Source: Arthrobacter sp. M2012083
GTDB taxonomy: Bacteria; Actinomycetota; Actinomycetes; Actinomycetales; Micrococcaceae
NCBI RefSeq assembly: GCF_000281065.1
Contig: NZ_AKKK01000004.1
Coordinates: 62,001-126,000 of the forward strand
Length of the DNA: 64,000 nt
Reading direction: 5' to 3'
A program made the translations under genes and the position numbers. The notes beneath the pieces are model-generated. The model was not told the DNA's origin. It made no database searches and saw nothing but the letters and a program-made list of their open reading frames with translations. This document shows positions 1 to 9,295 of this stretch, one piece after another; the first letter of the stretch is position 1; every line of letters starts with the position of its first letter.

Positions 1-15
1 AGACGACGCCACCCA

Positions 16-32
16 CGACCCAAACTGGCGCG
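16..32. promoter_or_regulatory. Weak copy of the locus operator motif upstream of the regulator gene
   Basis: The 17-mer CGACCCAAACTGGCGCG matches the locus motif TGTCYCA-N3-TGGNACA at most positions, with mismatches at the outer ends. It lies about 120 bp before the regulator start, so autoregulation is possible. Chance similarity cannot be excluded. Confidence 0.3.
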
Positions 33-150
33 CGCAACAGGCTTTCCGTCCTAAAGGCCGAGGCTGGAGAAGCAAGTGGCTGGCTTCGCGCCGTGGCGGC
101 ACCGCCGTCGTCTCCTGACAACCTCCACCCCACGAAGGAACGTGTTTGAT

Positions 151-1953
151 ATGGCCGCTGCTGAAGTCCTTTCTCCTTGGTTGCCCCATGAGTCGCTGCG
201 CCAAACAGACCGGCTGCGCGAACTCTTCCTGATGCAGCCTCACGCTGACCTCACCGGAATCCGGCCGATTGTGGCACGCTCCTGGTACAGAAGCCGTGCG
301 GCTGGCGTCGACGCTGTGGTGGACCGGGGATTCTTTGATGAAGGCCGGGTGGACGAGTTCACCATCAGTGCTGCGGGCCCGCACTTGCAGAAATTGGATG
401 AAGTCGCAGCTGACATGGGAGGCTACGTCAACATCACAGCCCCGAACGGAGTCCTCGTCAAGGCAGACTTCCTGCGCGACGACGGCTTTCCAGCAGGGTA
501 TTCACTCTTGGAAGAGAGTTGCGGCAGCAACGGAGAAGGTCTCGCTCTGGAAGAAGGGCGGGGCGTCTGGCTCGCACCGGAGGAACACTTCCGCGAAGAC
601 ATGAGGGGCAACTGGTGTTTCGCTTCCTTGGTCCGTGATCCCTTCCACAACCGGGTCCGGGCTGTTATCGGTCTTACGTTGCCGGCCAACAGGGTCTCCG
701 CGCTGGAACCGTCATCGACCCTGCTGATGCTTGAGGGGGTTGCATCCCGAATCGAACGCGACATCGAGGTCCGCACGTCATCCAGGGAACGGGCGCTGCT
801 CAGCGAATACTTGACGGTCTCGCGCCGCAGGGGCAATCGCGCCGTGATTGCCTTGGATGGCAAGAACTCCCTTCTCAATGCCTCCGCAACCGCTAGCTTG
901 GAGGACAGCGACTTCTCCATCATTTCGGGCTACGCAAAAGCGGTGATGTCCTCCGGTCGGGAAATGAACTATGAGGTATCGCTTCAGGGACCCGGGCGTT
1001 CCACGCTTGAAGTTTCACCGGTGACGCTCTCTGCATCCAATGTCGGTGCCATCGTGGTTGTCCGTCCTCATGTTCCTGTGAAGGTGCGCATTTCCGAGTC
1101 CGTCAGCGACCTTAATAGACCGGAACCATCATTGCCGGACACTACGAACCGGCTCATGAAGCATTTGGACGGGACAAGCATGGGTTTCAAACGTGCCCTG
1201 AATCTGGCCCGCAAAGCTGTAGAGCAAGAACGCTCAGTGGTAGTGATCGGTGAACTGGGCAGCGGTAAGCGCAGGTTGGCCGGCGCCATTGCGTCGATGC
1301 GTGGTGAGCAGATGGTGGTAGATGCGAGGACTGGGGCGCTGAGGAATCCGCAAATTCGGGACGTGATTCACCGCGTGTCCACGGAGCTTCCGCCAACTTT
1401 GGTTGTTGAACACGCCGACGAACTCTCCCAAAATGAAGCCGCCGAGCTGGTCAGTAACCTGAGAGGCAACACCACCACCAAACTGGCGTTCACTATCACT
1501 CACCCCACGGATGCCACCCTCCTGCTCTCGGACGCATTCGACGTCCTGGAAATCTCGGTGGAGCCCTTGCGTAATCGCAGGGAAGACATCCCACCGCTTG
1601 CTTCTGCCATCGCCGCAGAGATGGGCGACCGGAAACTGTCCCGCCGTCTCCTCACCACCCTGACTCACGCGGATTGGCCCAGGAACATCGATCAACTGCG
1701 GGCCGTCGTGTCGAATGCCGTGGAGCGTGCCGCCGGGGCCGAAGTGACTGTGGACGATCTTCCTCAGGGCTACCACAGGGTCCTTACCAAGGGGCGGCTG
1801 TCCAGGCTGGAGGACGCCGAGCTCAGTGAGCTCCGCACGGCCCTCCAGGAAGCCGATGGCAACCGCAGCCTGGCAGCAGTGGCCTTGCAGATTGGCCGTT
1901 CCACCCTCTACCGCCGGATGGACTACTTCCGCAGCCGCGGATTCGACCTCTAA
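151..1953 (+). CDS. GAF/AAA-like/Fis-type transcriptional regulator (AcoR-like)
   Basis: Predicted DNA-binding regulator of the catabolic locus that follows. An N-terminal sensor region (about residues 30-200, GAF-like) precedes a degenerate AAA+ module with a Walker A-like GELGSGKR and a C-terminal Fis-type helix-turn-helix (around GNRSLAAVALQIGRSTLYRRM). No GAFTGA loop is visible, and that loop is what contacts sigma-54. Actinobacteria generally lack sigma-54, and AcoR-like proteins there are known without the loop. I chose ATG 151 because a GAAGGA sequence lies 12 nt upstream; GTG at 142 or 76 is also open in frame. It is followed by a terminator, so it is a separate unit from the downstream operon. 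The effector is unknown. Confidence 0.8.
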   Translation: MAAAEVLSPWLPHESLRQTDRLRELFLMQPHADLTGIRPIVARSWYRSRAAGVDAVVDRGFFDEGRVDEFTISAAGPHLQKLDEVAADMGGYVNITAPNGVLVKADFLRDDGFPAGYSLLEESCGSNGEGLALEEGRGVWLAPEEHFREDMRGNWCFASLVRDPFHNRVRAVIGLTLPANRVSALEPSSTLLMLEGVASRIERDIEVRTSSRERALLSEYLTVSRRRGNRAVIALDGKNSLLNASATASLEDSDFSIISGYAKAVMSSGREMNYEVSLQGPGRSTLEVSPVTLSASNVGAIVVVRPHVPVKVRISESVSDLNRPEPSLPDTTNRLMKHLDGTSMGFKRALNLARKAVEQERSVVVIGELGSGKRRLAGAIASMRGEQMVVDARTGALRNPQIRDVIHRVSTELPPTLVVEHADELSQNEAAELVSNLRGNTTTKLAFTITHPTDATLLLSDAFDVLEISVEPLRNRREDIPPLASAIAAEMGDRKLSRRLLTTLTHADWPRNIDQLRAVVSNAVERAAGAEVTVDDLPQGYHRVLTKGRLSRLEDAELSELRTALQEADGNRSLAAVALQIGRSTLYRRMDYFRSRGFDL

Positions 1954-1966
1954 TTCGGGAACTTAA

Positions 1967-2001
1967 GGCAGCCGGCTACCGCTTAGGGCCGGCTGCTTTT
2001 T
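1967..2001 (+). terminator. Rho-independent terminator after the regulator gene
   Basis: A GC-rich stem (GCAGCCGGC paired with GCCGGCTGC) is followed directly by five T residues, 14 nt after the regulator stop codon. Confidence 0.8.
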
Positions 2002-2018
2002 GCTGCCTGCCAAACAGC

Positions 2019-2066
2019 CTGGCGAAGCTGGGACAGTGTCCCACCCAGGTGTCTCGATCTGGTACG
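2019..2066. promoter_or_regulatory. Compound operator upstream of the hydroxyacid dehydrogenase-hyuAB operon
   Basis: Two motif copies face the same operon: CTGGCGAAGCTGGGACA (2019-2035, good right half only) and TGTCTCGATCTGGTACG (2050-2066). Their centres are 31 bp apart, about three helical turns. Between them is the perfect dyad TGGGACA-G-TGTCCCA (2029-2043). Tandem phased sites are typical of activator binding; that role is inferred. Confidence 0.6.
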
Positions 2067-2173
2067 GATCAGCCATACGGACCCGCGTTCTACTTGAAAC
2101 TACCCGGACACCGGCACCCCTCCACGGGGCGCTGGCAGATCAAGAGGGTACAAAAACGAACAGGACGACGACT

Positions 2174-3121
2174 ATGACCCGCGATGCCCACGGAACCATT
2201 CTTGTGGCCCCACATCACTTTCCGAACCTGGACCGCGAGCACGCGCTCGCCAAGGAGTTCGGTTACACACTCAATCCGGCTGCCGACGCCGATTCCTTTC
2301 GCAAAGGACTTCCCGACGCCGACATCGTGATGATCACTCCGTACGCGAAACTCACGGCGGTGGACTTCCCTCTGATGTCCAACTGCAAGGCTGTCATCAG
2401 GTATGGAATCGGCTACGACAACATTGATGTTGCCGCAGCTACCGAGGCCGGCATTCCGGTATCCATTGTCCCTGGGACTGCGTCGGAAGAAGTTGCCTCG
2501 CATGCTTTTGCCATGGGCCTGGCCTTGGCCCGCAGGTTGCCTGCTGGTAATGCGTCCATCCGGGACCTCGGCTGGGCCGGGACCATCGGCTACGACACCC
2601 CGGTTCTTTCCGAACTAGAGGTCGGCGTTTTGGGAATGGGCCGCATCGGCCAGCACGTTGCCCGCATGTATCAAGCTGTTGGGGCACAGGTCCGGGCCTA
2701 CGACCCATTCGTCACGGAGAGCTTTGTGGACCTGACCACTCTGGAAGACATCCTGGAGAATTCCGACGTCGTCTCACTGCACCTGCCGCTGACTGCGGAT
2801 ACGGCCAACCTCATTTCCAAGGATGTTCTGGCCCGGATGCGCAAAGGTGCGGTGGTTGTCAACGTGTCTCGTGGCGGCCTCATCGAGGAATCAGCCCTTG
2901 CCCAGGCGCTCACCTCCGGGCACATTGCCGGCGCCGGCATCGACACCTTCGCCGAAGAGCCACTCGGTGCTGAACACCCGCTTCGTTCAGCGCCCAACAC
3001 CATCCTGACGCCCCACATTGCGTGGCGTTCCAACCGCTCCACGGGTGCTCTGCAGGAGGGCGCCGTGGAGAGGGTCCGCCTGGCTTTGACGGGGCAGCCG
3101 CTGATCGACCTCGTGAACTGA
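2174..3121 (+). CDS. D-isomer-specific 2-hydroxyacid dehydrogenase, CtBP/SerA-like
   Basis: NAD-dependent oxidoreductase of the D-2-hydroxyacid dehydrogenase superfamily, 315 residues, close to the usual 310-330. The Rossmann motif VLGMGRIG is near residue 155. The catalytic Arg lies in SRGGLIEE, the Glu in AEEPLG and the His in LTPHIAW, all in the expected order. I start at ATG 2174; the reading frame runs further upstream but enters the operator region and lacks family homology there. It is the first gene of an operon with the aminotransferase 18 nt downstream. The substrate cannot be told from sequence; phosphoglycerate, glyoxylate or a sugar-acid keto compound are all possible. Confidence 0.85.
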   Translation: MTRDAHGTILVAPHHFPNLDREHALAKEFGYTLNPAADADSFRKGLPDADIVMITPYAKLTAVDFPLMSNCKAVIRYGIGYDNIDVAAATEAGIPVSIVPGTASEEVASHAFAMGLALARRLPAGNASIRDLGWAGTIGYDTPVLSELEVGVLGMGRIGQHVARMYQAVGAQVRAYDPFVTESFVDLTTLEDILENSDVVSLHLPLTADTANLISKDVLARMRKGAVVVNVSRGGLIEESALAQALTSGHIAGAGIDTFAEEPLGAEHPLRSAPNTILTPHIAWRSNRSTGALQEGAVERVRLALTGQPLIDLVN

Positions 3122-3139
3122 AAGACTGGAGAGAACCAA

Positions 3140-4426
3140 GTGGGAACAGAGCAAAAGAACGCCATCACGCAGAACCACCCCGCGGAGGATCCACATCTGC
3201 GCAGGGGACCCCGCGGCTTCCCGTTGCTGCCCGGCGGCTATGGCCGATCGACGTACTACACAGGTGCCCCGAGCCCTTACGCCATCCGGGGCGAGGGGTA
3301 CCGTGTCTGGGATGACCGCGGCCACGAACTGATCGATGCAAACAACAATTTCACGTCCCTGATACACGGCAACGCCCACCCTGAGATCACGGAGGCCGCC
3401 ACCAAGGCACTCACAGCCGGTGCCAGCTGGGGAATCCCCAACCTCTACGAGTGGGACCTGGCCGACCTGCTGTTGTCCCGTCTACCCGACCTCGATCAGG
3501 TGCGGTTTGCCAACTCCGGCACGGAAGCGGTGATGTCCGCGATTCGCATTGCGCGGGCCAGCACCGGGCGGGAACGCGTCATAGTCACCAAGGGCGGCTA
3601 CCACGGCACATCCGAGGTCGCTCTGGTTCCAGGCGGCCCCTCCTACCAGAGGGGAGTCACTCAGGGTGTCATTAATGACGTCACTGCGGTGCCGCTCAAC
3701 GATGTCGAGGCCCTGCGTCAGGAGGTGGAGGCAGCACCGGAATCCTATGCTGCGATAATCCTTGACCTGCTGCCGAACCGTGCTGGCCTGCTCCGGATTT
3801 CCGAGGACTTCGTTCACACGGCCCGTGAGTTGGCCACGCGGTACGGGATCGTTCTGATCATTGACGAGGTCATCAGCCTTCGGCTTGGTTTCAACGGCTT
3901 CAGTGGAGAGTACGGCGTTTCTCCGGACTTGCTCACCACAGGAAAGTTGATTGGCGGAGGGTTCCCCGTGGGAGCAGTGGCTGGTCGTGCTGAGCTGATG
4001 GCCGAAGTGGATCCGACCCGCCCCGGCAGCTTGCCACACGGCGGCACGTTCTCGGGGAACCCGGTCAGTATGGCAGCCGGAGCAGTTGCTTTACGCCTTT
4101 TCACTCAAGAAGAAGTCAAGAGACTGAATCACCTCGGCGACACAACACGGGACGCCGTGAACGCGCGGATCGCAGACGCCGGCTGGGAAATACGTGGGCG
4201 GGGTTCGCTGCTGCGGGCTGTTCCCTCAGGCGCGGAGAAAGTGGGCGAGCGCACCCAGCATGAACTGTGGTGGGCGTCCTATGAGCGGGGTTTGCTCGGC
4301 TCGCCAGCCAACCTGCTGTCCTTGTCCACGCCCATGGACGAAAAGGTCGCGGAGGACATCGCAGATCGACTGACCGATGCCGTGCTCGCCGTGGCAGATG
4401 GCACGGCCACGAAAGGGGAGAAGTAA
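3140..4426 (+). CDS. Class III PLP-dependent aminotransferase (glutamate-1-semialdehyde aminomutase-like)
   Basis: Pyridoxal-phosphate enzyme of 428 residues. The PLP-phosphate contact ANSGTEAVMSAIR (about 125-137), the Asp in LIIDEVIS and the Schiff-base lysine in TTGKLIGGGFPVGA match the class III fold. The closest family pattern is HemL-like, but the catabolic setting argues against haem synthesis and for amino-group transfer or removal on a pathway intermediate. GTG 3140 is preceded by GGAGAG at a good distance. The stop is 2 nt from the next ATG, so the two genes are translationally coupled. Confidence 0.85.
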   Translation: MGTEQKNAITQNHPAEDPHLRRGPRGFPLLPGGYGRSTYYTGAPSPYAIRGEGYRVWDDRGHELIDANNNFTSLIHGNAHPEITEAATKALTAGASWGIPNLYEWDLADLLLSRLPDLDQVRFANSGTEAVMSAIRIARASTGRERVIVTKGGYHGTSEVALVPGGPSYQRGVTQGVINDVTAVPLNDVEALRQEVEAAPESYAAIILDLLPNRAGLLRISEDFVHTARELATRYGIVLIIDEVISLRLGFNGFSGEYGVSPDLLTTGKLIGGGFPVGAVAGRAELMAEVDPTRPGSLPHGGTFSGNPVSMAAGAVALRLFTQEEVKRLNHLGDTTRDAVNARIADAGWEIRGRGSLLRAVPSGAEKVGERTQHELWWASYERGLLGSPANLLSLSTPMDEKVAEDIADRLTDAVLAVADGTATKGEK

Positions 4427-4428
4427 CC

Positions 4429-5328
4429 ATGAAGATCGTCTCCTACAAACACGAATCCGGCGTTCGCGGCGGTGTCCTGATCGACGACGCTGTCTATGAT
4501 CTCGAACTGCTGCTCCAAGGATCCACGGACGCAGTTCACGGCGCCACCAGCTCCGTCCGAGGTTTCCTGGACCTTTACGGCGACCGGATCCCGGCGATCT
4601 CGGCGGGGATCGCTGCTGTAGCAGCTGAGGACCCCGTGGCCCGCGTCGGCGCGTTGTCTGAGGTTACCTTGACCACCCCTGTGGCGGACCCGTCAAAGGT
4701 GCTCTGCATCGGCCTCAATTACAAGGACCACGTGGCCGAAACCGGAAGGGCGTTCCCTGAATACCCGGATGTGTTCGCAAAATTTGCGTCAACGATGATC
4801 GGCCCACAGGACGAAATCGGCGGAACCCGGGTCAGTGAAAACCTCGACTTTGAAGGGGAAGTCGCTGTGGTGATTGGCCGCCGGGCCAGTGAAGTGTCTG
4901 AGGACGAAGCCTTGGACTACGTTGCCGCACTGGCGCCCCTGAACGACATCACCGCACGAGATCTCCAGTACCGCGGCACCCAATGGCTGGCCGGTAAGGC
5001 CGTTGACGGTTCCACCCCCTGGGGTCCTGCGCTGGTAACGCTGGACGAAGTGGGGGACCCGCAGGCACTGGACATCACCACGTGGGTAAACGGCATCGAA
5101 GTCCAGCATTCCAACACGCAATACCAGATCTTCTCCATCGCCCGTGTTGTCTCTTACCTGTCGAGCTTCCTCACCCTCGAACCCGGAGACGTCATTGCCA
5201 CAGGTACACCGCAAGGCATCGGCGCCAAGCGCAACCCTCCCGTCTGGCTCGAACCGGGCGACACGGTCGAAATTGAGATCGAAAAGGTCGGGCTGCTCCG
5301 CAACCGCGTGGCCAAGCCCCAGCGATAA
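4429..5328 (+). CDS. Fumarylacetoacetate hydrolase (FAH) family protein
   Basis: Metal-dependent C-C bond hydrolase or decarboxylase family, 299 residues. Recognised by GLNYKDHVAETG (about residue 90), the metal-binding NLDFEGEVAVVIGR, the loop GKAVDGSTPWGP and the C-terminal TGTPQGIG. Family members cleave fumarylpyruvate, acylpyruvates or 2-keto-3-deoxy sugar acids, or act as 2-keto-4-pentenoate hydratases. In this operon it could cleave a dehydrated keto acid made by the IlvD/Edd dehydratase further on; that link is inference. A strong GGGGAGAAG ribosome-binding site sits in the end of the aminotransferase gene. Confidence 0.88.
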   Translation: MKIVSYKHESGVRGGVLIDDAVYDLELLLQGSTDAVHGATSSVRGFLDLYGDRIPAISAGIAAVAAEDPVARVGALSEVTLTTPVADPSKVLCIGLNYKDHVAETGRAFPEYPDVFAKFASTMIGPQDEIGGTRVSENLDFEGEVAVVIGRRASEVSEDEALDYVAALAPLNDITARDLQYRGTQWLAGKAVDGSTPWGPALVTLDEVGDPQALDITTWVNGIEVQHSNTQYQIFSIARVVSYLSSFLTLEPGDVIATGTPQGIGAKRNPPVWLEPGDTVEIEIEKVGLLRNRVAKPQR

Positions 5329-5359
5329 ACACTTCAACTCCTAGAAAGACAGAAATCCC

Positions 5360-7450
5360 ATGAGCGAAGTACAAACACAACCGGGTGAAGCGAGGTACCG
5401 CATCGCCGTCGATACCGGTGGCACGTTCACAGATGTGGTGGTCGGATCAGATACAGGGGACATGGCCGTTGGCAAGGCCCTGACCACTTACGACCGCGTC
5501 TTCACCGGCTTCGAAGCCTCTGTCCGCCGCGCTGCCGAATCTGTTGGCTGGAGCGGCGATGACGTCCTGCGGAACGCAGATGTCATTGTCTACGGCACCA
5601 CCCACGCCACCAACGCTGTTCTCACCGGCAAAGTGGCCAAAACGGCACTGCTGACCACGGACGGTTTTGCCGACACCCTCCTGCTCCGTGAAGGTGGCCG
5701 CAGGGATGCCTTCGATTCAAAGGCCGCCTACCCGCCGCCCTACATTCCCCGCCAGCTGACCTTCGAAATCACCGAGCGCATCTCTGCCGAGGGCGACGTC
5801 CTGGTGTCACTGGACGAAGAGCAGGTCCGCGAAGTCCTCGGATCCTTCAAGGAACAGGGCATCGAAGCCGTAGCAGTCTCCTTCCTGTGGTCCATCATCA
5901 ACGATGCCCACGAGAAGCGGGTTGCCGAGCTGATCCAGGAAATCCTCCCCGGAGTTCCGTACACGCTCTCCAACGCGGCAAACCCCACCATCCGCGAATA
6001 TCGACGCTCCTCGGCAGCCTCGATCGACGCTTCCCTGAAGCCGTTGATGGCCGACCACTTGGGCAAGCTCCGCTCGGACCTCCAGGAGTACGGTTTCGCG
6101 GGGGACCTCTTGGTGGTCACCTCCGAAGGTGCCGTCCTCGACGTCGCCGATGTCCTTGACCGTCCCGTCCTGCTTCTGAACTCCGGCCCGTCCATGGCAC
6201 CGTTGGTGGGCGCGGCTGCTGCTCCAGACCACGACACCGTGGTGGTCTGCGACATGGGCGGCACCACCTTCGATGTTTCCTTGGTGGAGAACGGCGTGGT
6301 CCGTCACACCCGTGAGGCGTGGCTGGGGGAGCCGTTCGTCGGTCACCTCACCGGTTTGTCCTCCGTCGCGGTGTCCAGCATTGGCGCCGGCGGCGGCAGC
6401 ATCGCCTGGATCGACGGCGGCGGGCTGCTTCGCGTGGGCCCGCAGAGTGCACGCAGCACCCCCGGTCCGGCAGCCTACGGCCGCGGCGGCGAAGAACCAA
6501 CCGTCACGGACGCTTGCGTGGCGCTCGGCTACCTCGACACAGAGGGCTTCGAAGGTGGCTTCACCCTGAACCGCGAGGCTGCCATTAAGGCCATTGACAC
6601 CCGCATCGCCGGGCCGCTGAAGATGGACACCCTGCAAGCTGCCCAGGCCATCCTGGATGTCTCCGCCAACCACATGGCCACCGCCATCCGACAGTCCGCC
6701 CTCGAACAGGGCGTTGATCCCCGGGGCGCGCTCATTGTTGCCGGCGGTGGCGCAGGTGCCATGGTCGCAGCGATCATTGGCAGGCTGCTGGAAGCCGACA
6801 CCGTCCTTGTCCCGGCGACCGCCGGCGTCCTGGCCGCCTACGGCGCCCACCGCGCCCCGATCGCCACAGAGTTCCTCTCTCCGCTGCACAACGACACCCG
6901 CAGTTTCGACGCCGGTTCGGCCTCCCGTGCTGTGGAGGACCTGACAGCCAAGGCTGAGGTCTTCGTGAAGCGCTTCGATGGCGTGGGAAACGAGCCCAAC
7001 GTCACCTACTTCGTTGATGCCCGCTACCCGGGCCAAGCCTGGGACCTTCGTGTCTACCTGGACGCTGCGCCAGATACCGCAAGCGACGCCGCAGGGATCA
7101 TTGAACGCGCCTTCCACGAAGAGCACGACCGTCGCAACGGCACGCACGATCCTGATAGCCGGGTGGAGATCATCACCTGGGGTGTCCGCGTGGAAATCCC
7201 GCGGCCGGAACACACCAAGGAAGAAGCGGGGATCAGCCGGGAGACCGAAGTCCACCGCACCGACTCCATTGTCTTCGGTGGGGAGAGCTTCAGCACTCAG
7301 CGCTACCGCGGAGTCACCCTTGCCCCTCGGGACAAGATCGAAGGCCCGGCCGTCATCGACCAACCCACAACCACCATCGTGGTCCCACCAGAGTGGAACG
7401 CCACGCTTGACGAACGATCCAACATCTACCTCACCCGTAAGGAGGCGTAG
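5360..7450 (+). CDS. hyuA: Hydantoinase/oxoprolinase family protein, subunit A
   Basis: ATP-dependent amidohydrolase subunit, 696 residues. The N-terminal phosphate-binding DTGGTFTDVV (about residues 18-27), TTHATNAVLTGK and the second ATPase motif MGGTTFDVSLV define the actin-like HyuA fold, and GQAWDLRV lies in the C-terminal part. Relatives open hydantoins, N-methylhydantoin or 5-oxoproline, or carboxylate acetone; the substrate cannot be assigned here. It pairs with the B subunit, whose ATG follows 3 nt after this stop. A very long open frame on the opposite strand is a codon-bias shadow. Confidence 0.92.
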   Translation: MSEVQTQPGEARYRIAVDTGGTFTDVVVGSDTGDMAVGKALTTYDRVFTGFEASVRRAAESVGWSGDDVLRNADVIVYGTTHATNAVLTGKVAKTALLTTDGFADTLLLREGGRRDAFDSKAAYPPPYIPRQLTFEITERISAEGDVLVSLDEEQVREVLGSFKEQGIEAVAVSFLWSIINDAHEKRVAELIQEILPGVPYTLSNAANPTIREYRRSSAASIDASLKPLMADHLGKLRSDLQEYGFAGDLLVVTSEGAVLDVADVLDRPVLLLNSGPSMAPLVGAAAAPDHDTVVVCDMGGTTFDVSLVENGVVRHTREAWLGEPFVGHLTGLSSVAVSSIGAGGGSIAWIDGGGLLRVGPQSARSTPGPAAYGRGGEEPTVTDACVALGYLDTEGFEGGFTLNREAAIKAIDTRIAGPLKMDTLQAAQAILDVSANHMATAIRQSALEQGVDPRGALIVAGGGAGAMVAAIIGRLLEADTVLVPATAGVLAAYGAHRAPIATEFLSPLHNDTRSFDAGSASRAVEDLTAKAEVFVKRFDGVGNEPNVTYFVDARYPGQAWDLRVYLDAAPDTASDAAGIIERAFHEEHDRRNGTHDPDSRVEIITWGVRVEIPRPEHTKEEAGISRETEVHRTDSIVFGGESFSTQRYRGVTLAPRDKIEGPAVIDQPTTTIVVPPEWNATLDERSNIYLTRKEA

Positions 7451-7453
7451 GAA

Positions 7454-9214
7454 ATGACACGCGAATTTGACCCCGTAAAGCTCTCGGTACTGGCCAACGC
7501 ATTTGACGGCATTGTCCGCGAAATGACCAGCGGCCTGCTGCGTTCGGCCCGATCCTCCGTGATCAACACTGCCCGCGACTTCTCCTGCGCAGTACTTACA
7601 GCGGACAACCAGCTCCTCGCTGCTGCAGAGGGGGTACCGGTACACGTCTTTGGTGCCGGACCCCTGGGCGAAGACATGGTGGAACTGCACAAAGACATCC
7701 GCGAAGGCGACGCGTTTCTCCATAACGACCCCTACATGGGAAACTCGCACGCCGCAGACCATGTGATCCTGGTTCCGATATTCGTCCACGGACGGCACCT
7801 GTTCACGGCCGTCACCAAAGCCCACCAGGCAGATTGCGGCAACTCGCTCCCCACCACATTCTTTGCTACCGCACGGGACGTCTATGAAGAAGGTGCGCTG
7901 ATCTTCCCTTGCGTCCGGGTGCAGCGCAACTACACGGACATTGACGACATCATCCGTATGTGCCGGTCCCGCATCCGCGTCCCCGATCAGTGGTACGGCG
8001 ACTACCTCGCATCGGTCGGGGCTTCGCGCATCGCCGAGCGCCGCATCCACGAGCTCGCCGAAAAGTTCGGGGTGGAAGACCTTGAAGACTTCGTGGACGC
8101 CTGGTTCGACTACTCCGAGCGCCTCACCGCGAGCGCGATCGAAACATTGCCCGAATACGTCCTCCACGGATCCTCTGACCACGATCCCTTCCCGGGTACC
8201 GGCCCAGAAGGCGTGCACCTGCAGGCAACCCTTGAGGTAAAGCCCAAGCAGGGCAAGATCATCATTGACCTGCGGGATAACCCGGACAACCTCCCCAATG
8301 GCCTGAACCTGACCAAGGCCACAGCCACTGGCGCGGCACTGGCAGGAATCCTCTCCGGCATCCCGGAGAACCTTCCCAGCAACGCGGGAACCTTCCGCCG
8401 GGTGGAGGTGCTGCTTCGCGACGGCTGCGCCGTAGGGGTGCCGAAACATCCGTACTCCTGCTCGTCGGGTACTACCAACCTGGCCGATCGGGTGGTCAAC
8501 ATTGTTCAGGCCGCTTTCTCGCAGATCGACGACGGCTATGGCACCGCTGAGGGCGCCGCCGGGCAGGCACCGGCAAAGTCGGTGATCTCGGGTATCGACG
8601 AGCGCAACGGCAACGCCTACGTCAACCAGATCCTGGTGGGCGGGGTTGGCGGCCCGGCTACTCCCTACGTAGACGGCTGGCCCACATACCAGCGTCCAGT
8701 GTGCGGAGCCCTTCTTTACCACGACAGCGTGGAAGTCGATGAGCAGCGCTACCCGATCCTGGTCCACGAACGCACCCTGGTAGCCGACACCGGCGGAGCC
8801 GGCCGCCAGCGCGGCGGACTCGCAACCCGGGTCACCATGGAACCCCGTGGGGAGAGCGTCACCCTCACCTACGGCATCGAAGGCAAGATCAACCCGCCCA
8901 AGGGTGTCCGTGGCGGCCACGACGGGGCAGAACCGTCCGCCTGGGTAGAGGACCTCAAGACCGGCGAACGGCGCGAGATACCGGTAGTAGGCCGCTACGA
9001 CCTGCAGTCGGGCGAGAAGGTCGTATCCATCACCCCCGGCGGTGGCGGCTACGGCGATCCGCTGGAGCGTGACGTCCTGGCAGTCCTCGACGACTACCGG
9101 GAATCACGCGTCACTGCCGAGGCCGCAGCTGCCGATTACGGCGTCGTTATCACCGACGGCGCAGTTGACGAGGCAGCCACGGCGAAGGCCCGCCAGGAAC
9201 GCCTGGCCGGCTAG
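7454..9214 (+). CDS. hyuB: Hydantoinase/oxoprolinase family protein, subunit B
   Basis: Catalytic partner of HyuA, 586 residues, the usual size. Characteristic stretches are HNDPYMGNSHAADH near residue 95, TNLADRVVN and the family C-terminal GGGGYGDPLERD near residue 530. Together with HyuA it should form a hetero-oligomer that hydrolyses a cyclic imide or lactam using ATP. The spacing (GTAAGGAGG at the end of hyuA, 3-nt gap) implies strict co-expression. It ends the first operon segment; a large hairpin lies before the next gene. Confidence 0.92.
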   Translation: MTREFDPVKLSVLANAFDGIVREMTSGLLRSARSSVINTARDFSCAVLTADNQLLAAAEGVPVHVFGAGPLGEDMVELHKDIREGDAFLHNDPYMGNSHAADHVILVPIFVHGRHLFTAVTKAHQADCGNSLPTTFFATARDVYEEGALIFPCVRVQRNYTDIDDIIRMCRSRIRVPDQWYGDYLASVGASRIAERRIHELAEKFGVEDLEDFVDAWFDYSERLTASAIETLPEYVLHGSSDHDPFPGTGPEGVHLQATLEVKPKQGKIIIDLRDNPDNLPNGLNLTKATATGAALAGILSGIPENLPSNAGTFRRVEVLLRDGCAVGVPKHPYSCSSGTTNLADRVVNIVQAAFSQIDDGYGTAEGAAGQAPAKSVISGIDERNGNAYVNQILVGGVGGPATPYVDGWPTYQRPVCGALLYHDSVEVDEQRYPILVHERTLVADTGGAGRQRGGLATRVTMEPRGESVTLTYGIEGKINPPKGVRGGHDGAEPSAWVEDLKTGERREIPVVGRYDLQSGEKVVSITPGGGGYGDPLERDVLAVLDDYRESRVTAEAAAADYGVVITDGAVDEAATAKARQERLAG

Positions 9215-9232
9215 CCGACAGCTATCGCAACC

Positions 9233-9268
9233 CATCCCGAGGCGGGGTATATTCCTCGCCTCGGGATG
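9233..9268. terminator. Large hairpin between hyuB and the Gfo/Idh gene, no U-tract
   Basis: CATCCCGAGGCG (9233-9244) pairs perfectly with CGCCTCGGGATG (9257-9268), and three more pairs, one a G-U, close a six-base TATATT loop. There is no run of T after it, so it may act as an attenuator or mRNA-stability hairpin and not a full terminator. Confidence 0.6.
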
Positions 9269-9295
9269 TTCCAACAAACATTTACGGAGATTCAC

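Noticed and set aside
5807..8920. Open frame of 1037 codons on the minus strand opposite hyuA and hyuB
   Set aside because: Composition is low-complexity Val/Asp/Gly/His, it has no domain or ribosome-binding site and lies opposite two well-recognised genes; GC-rich codon bias keeps the antisense frame open.
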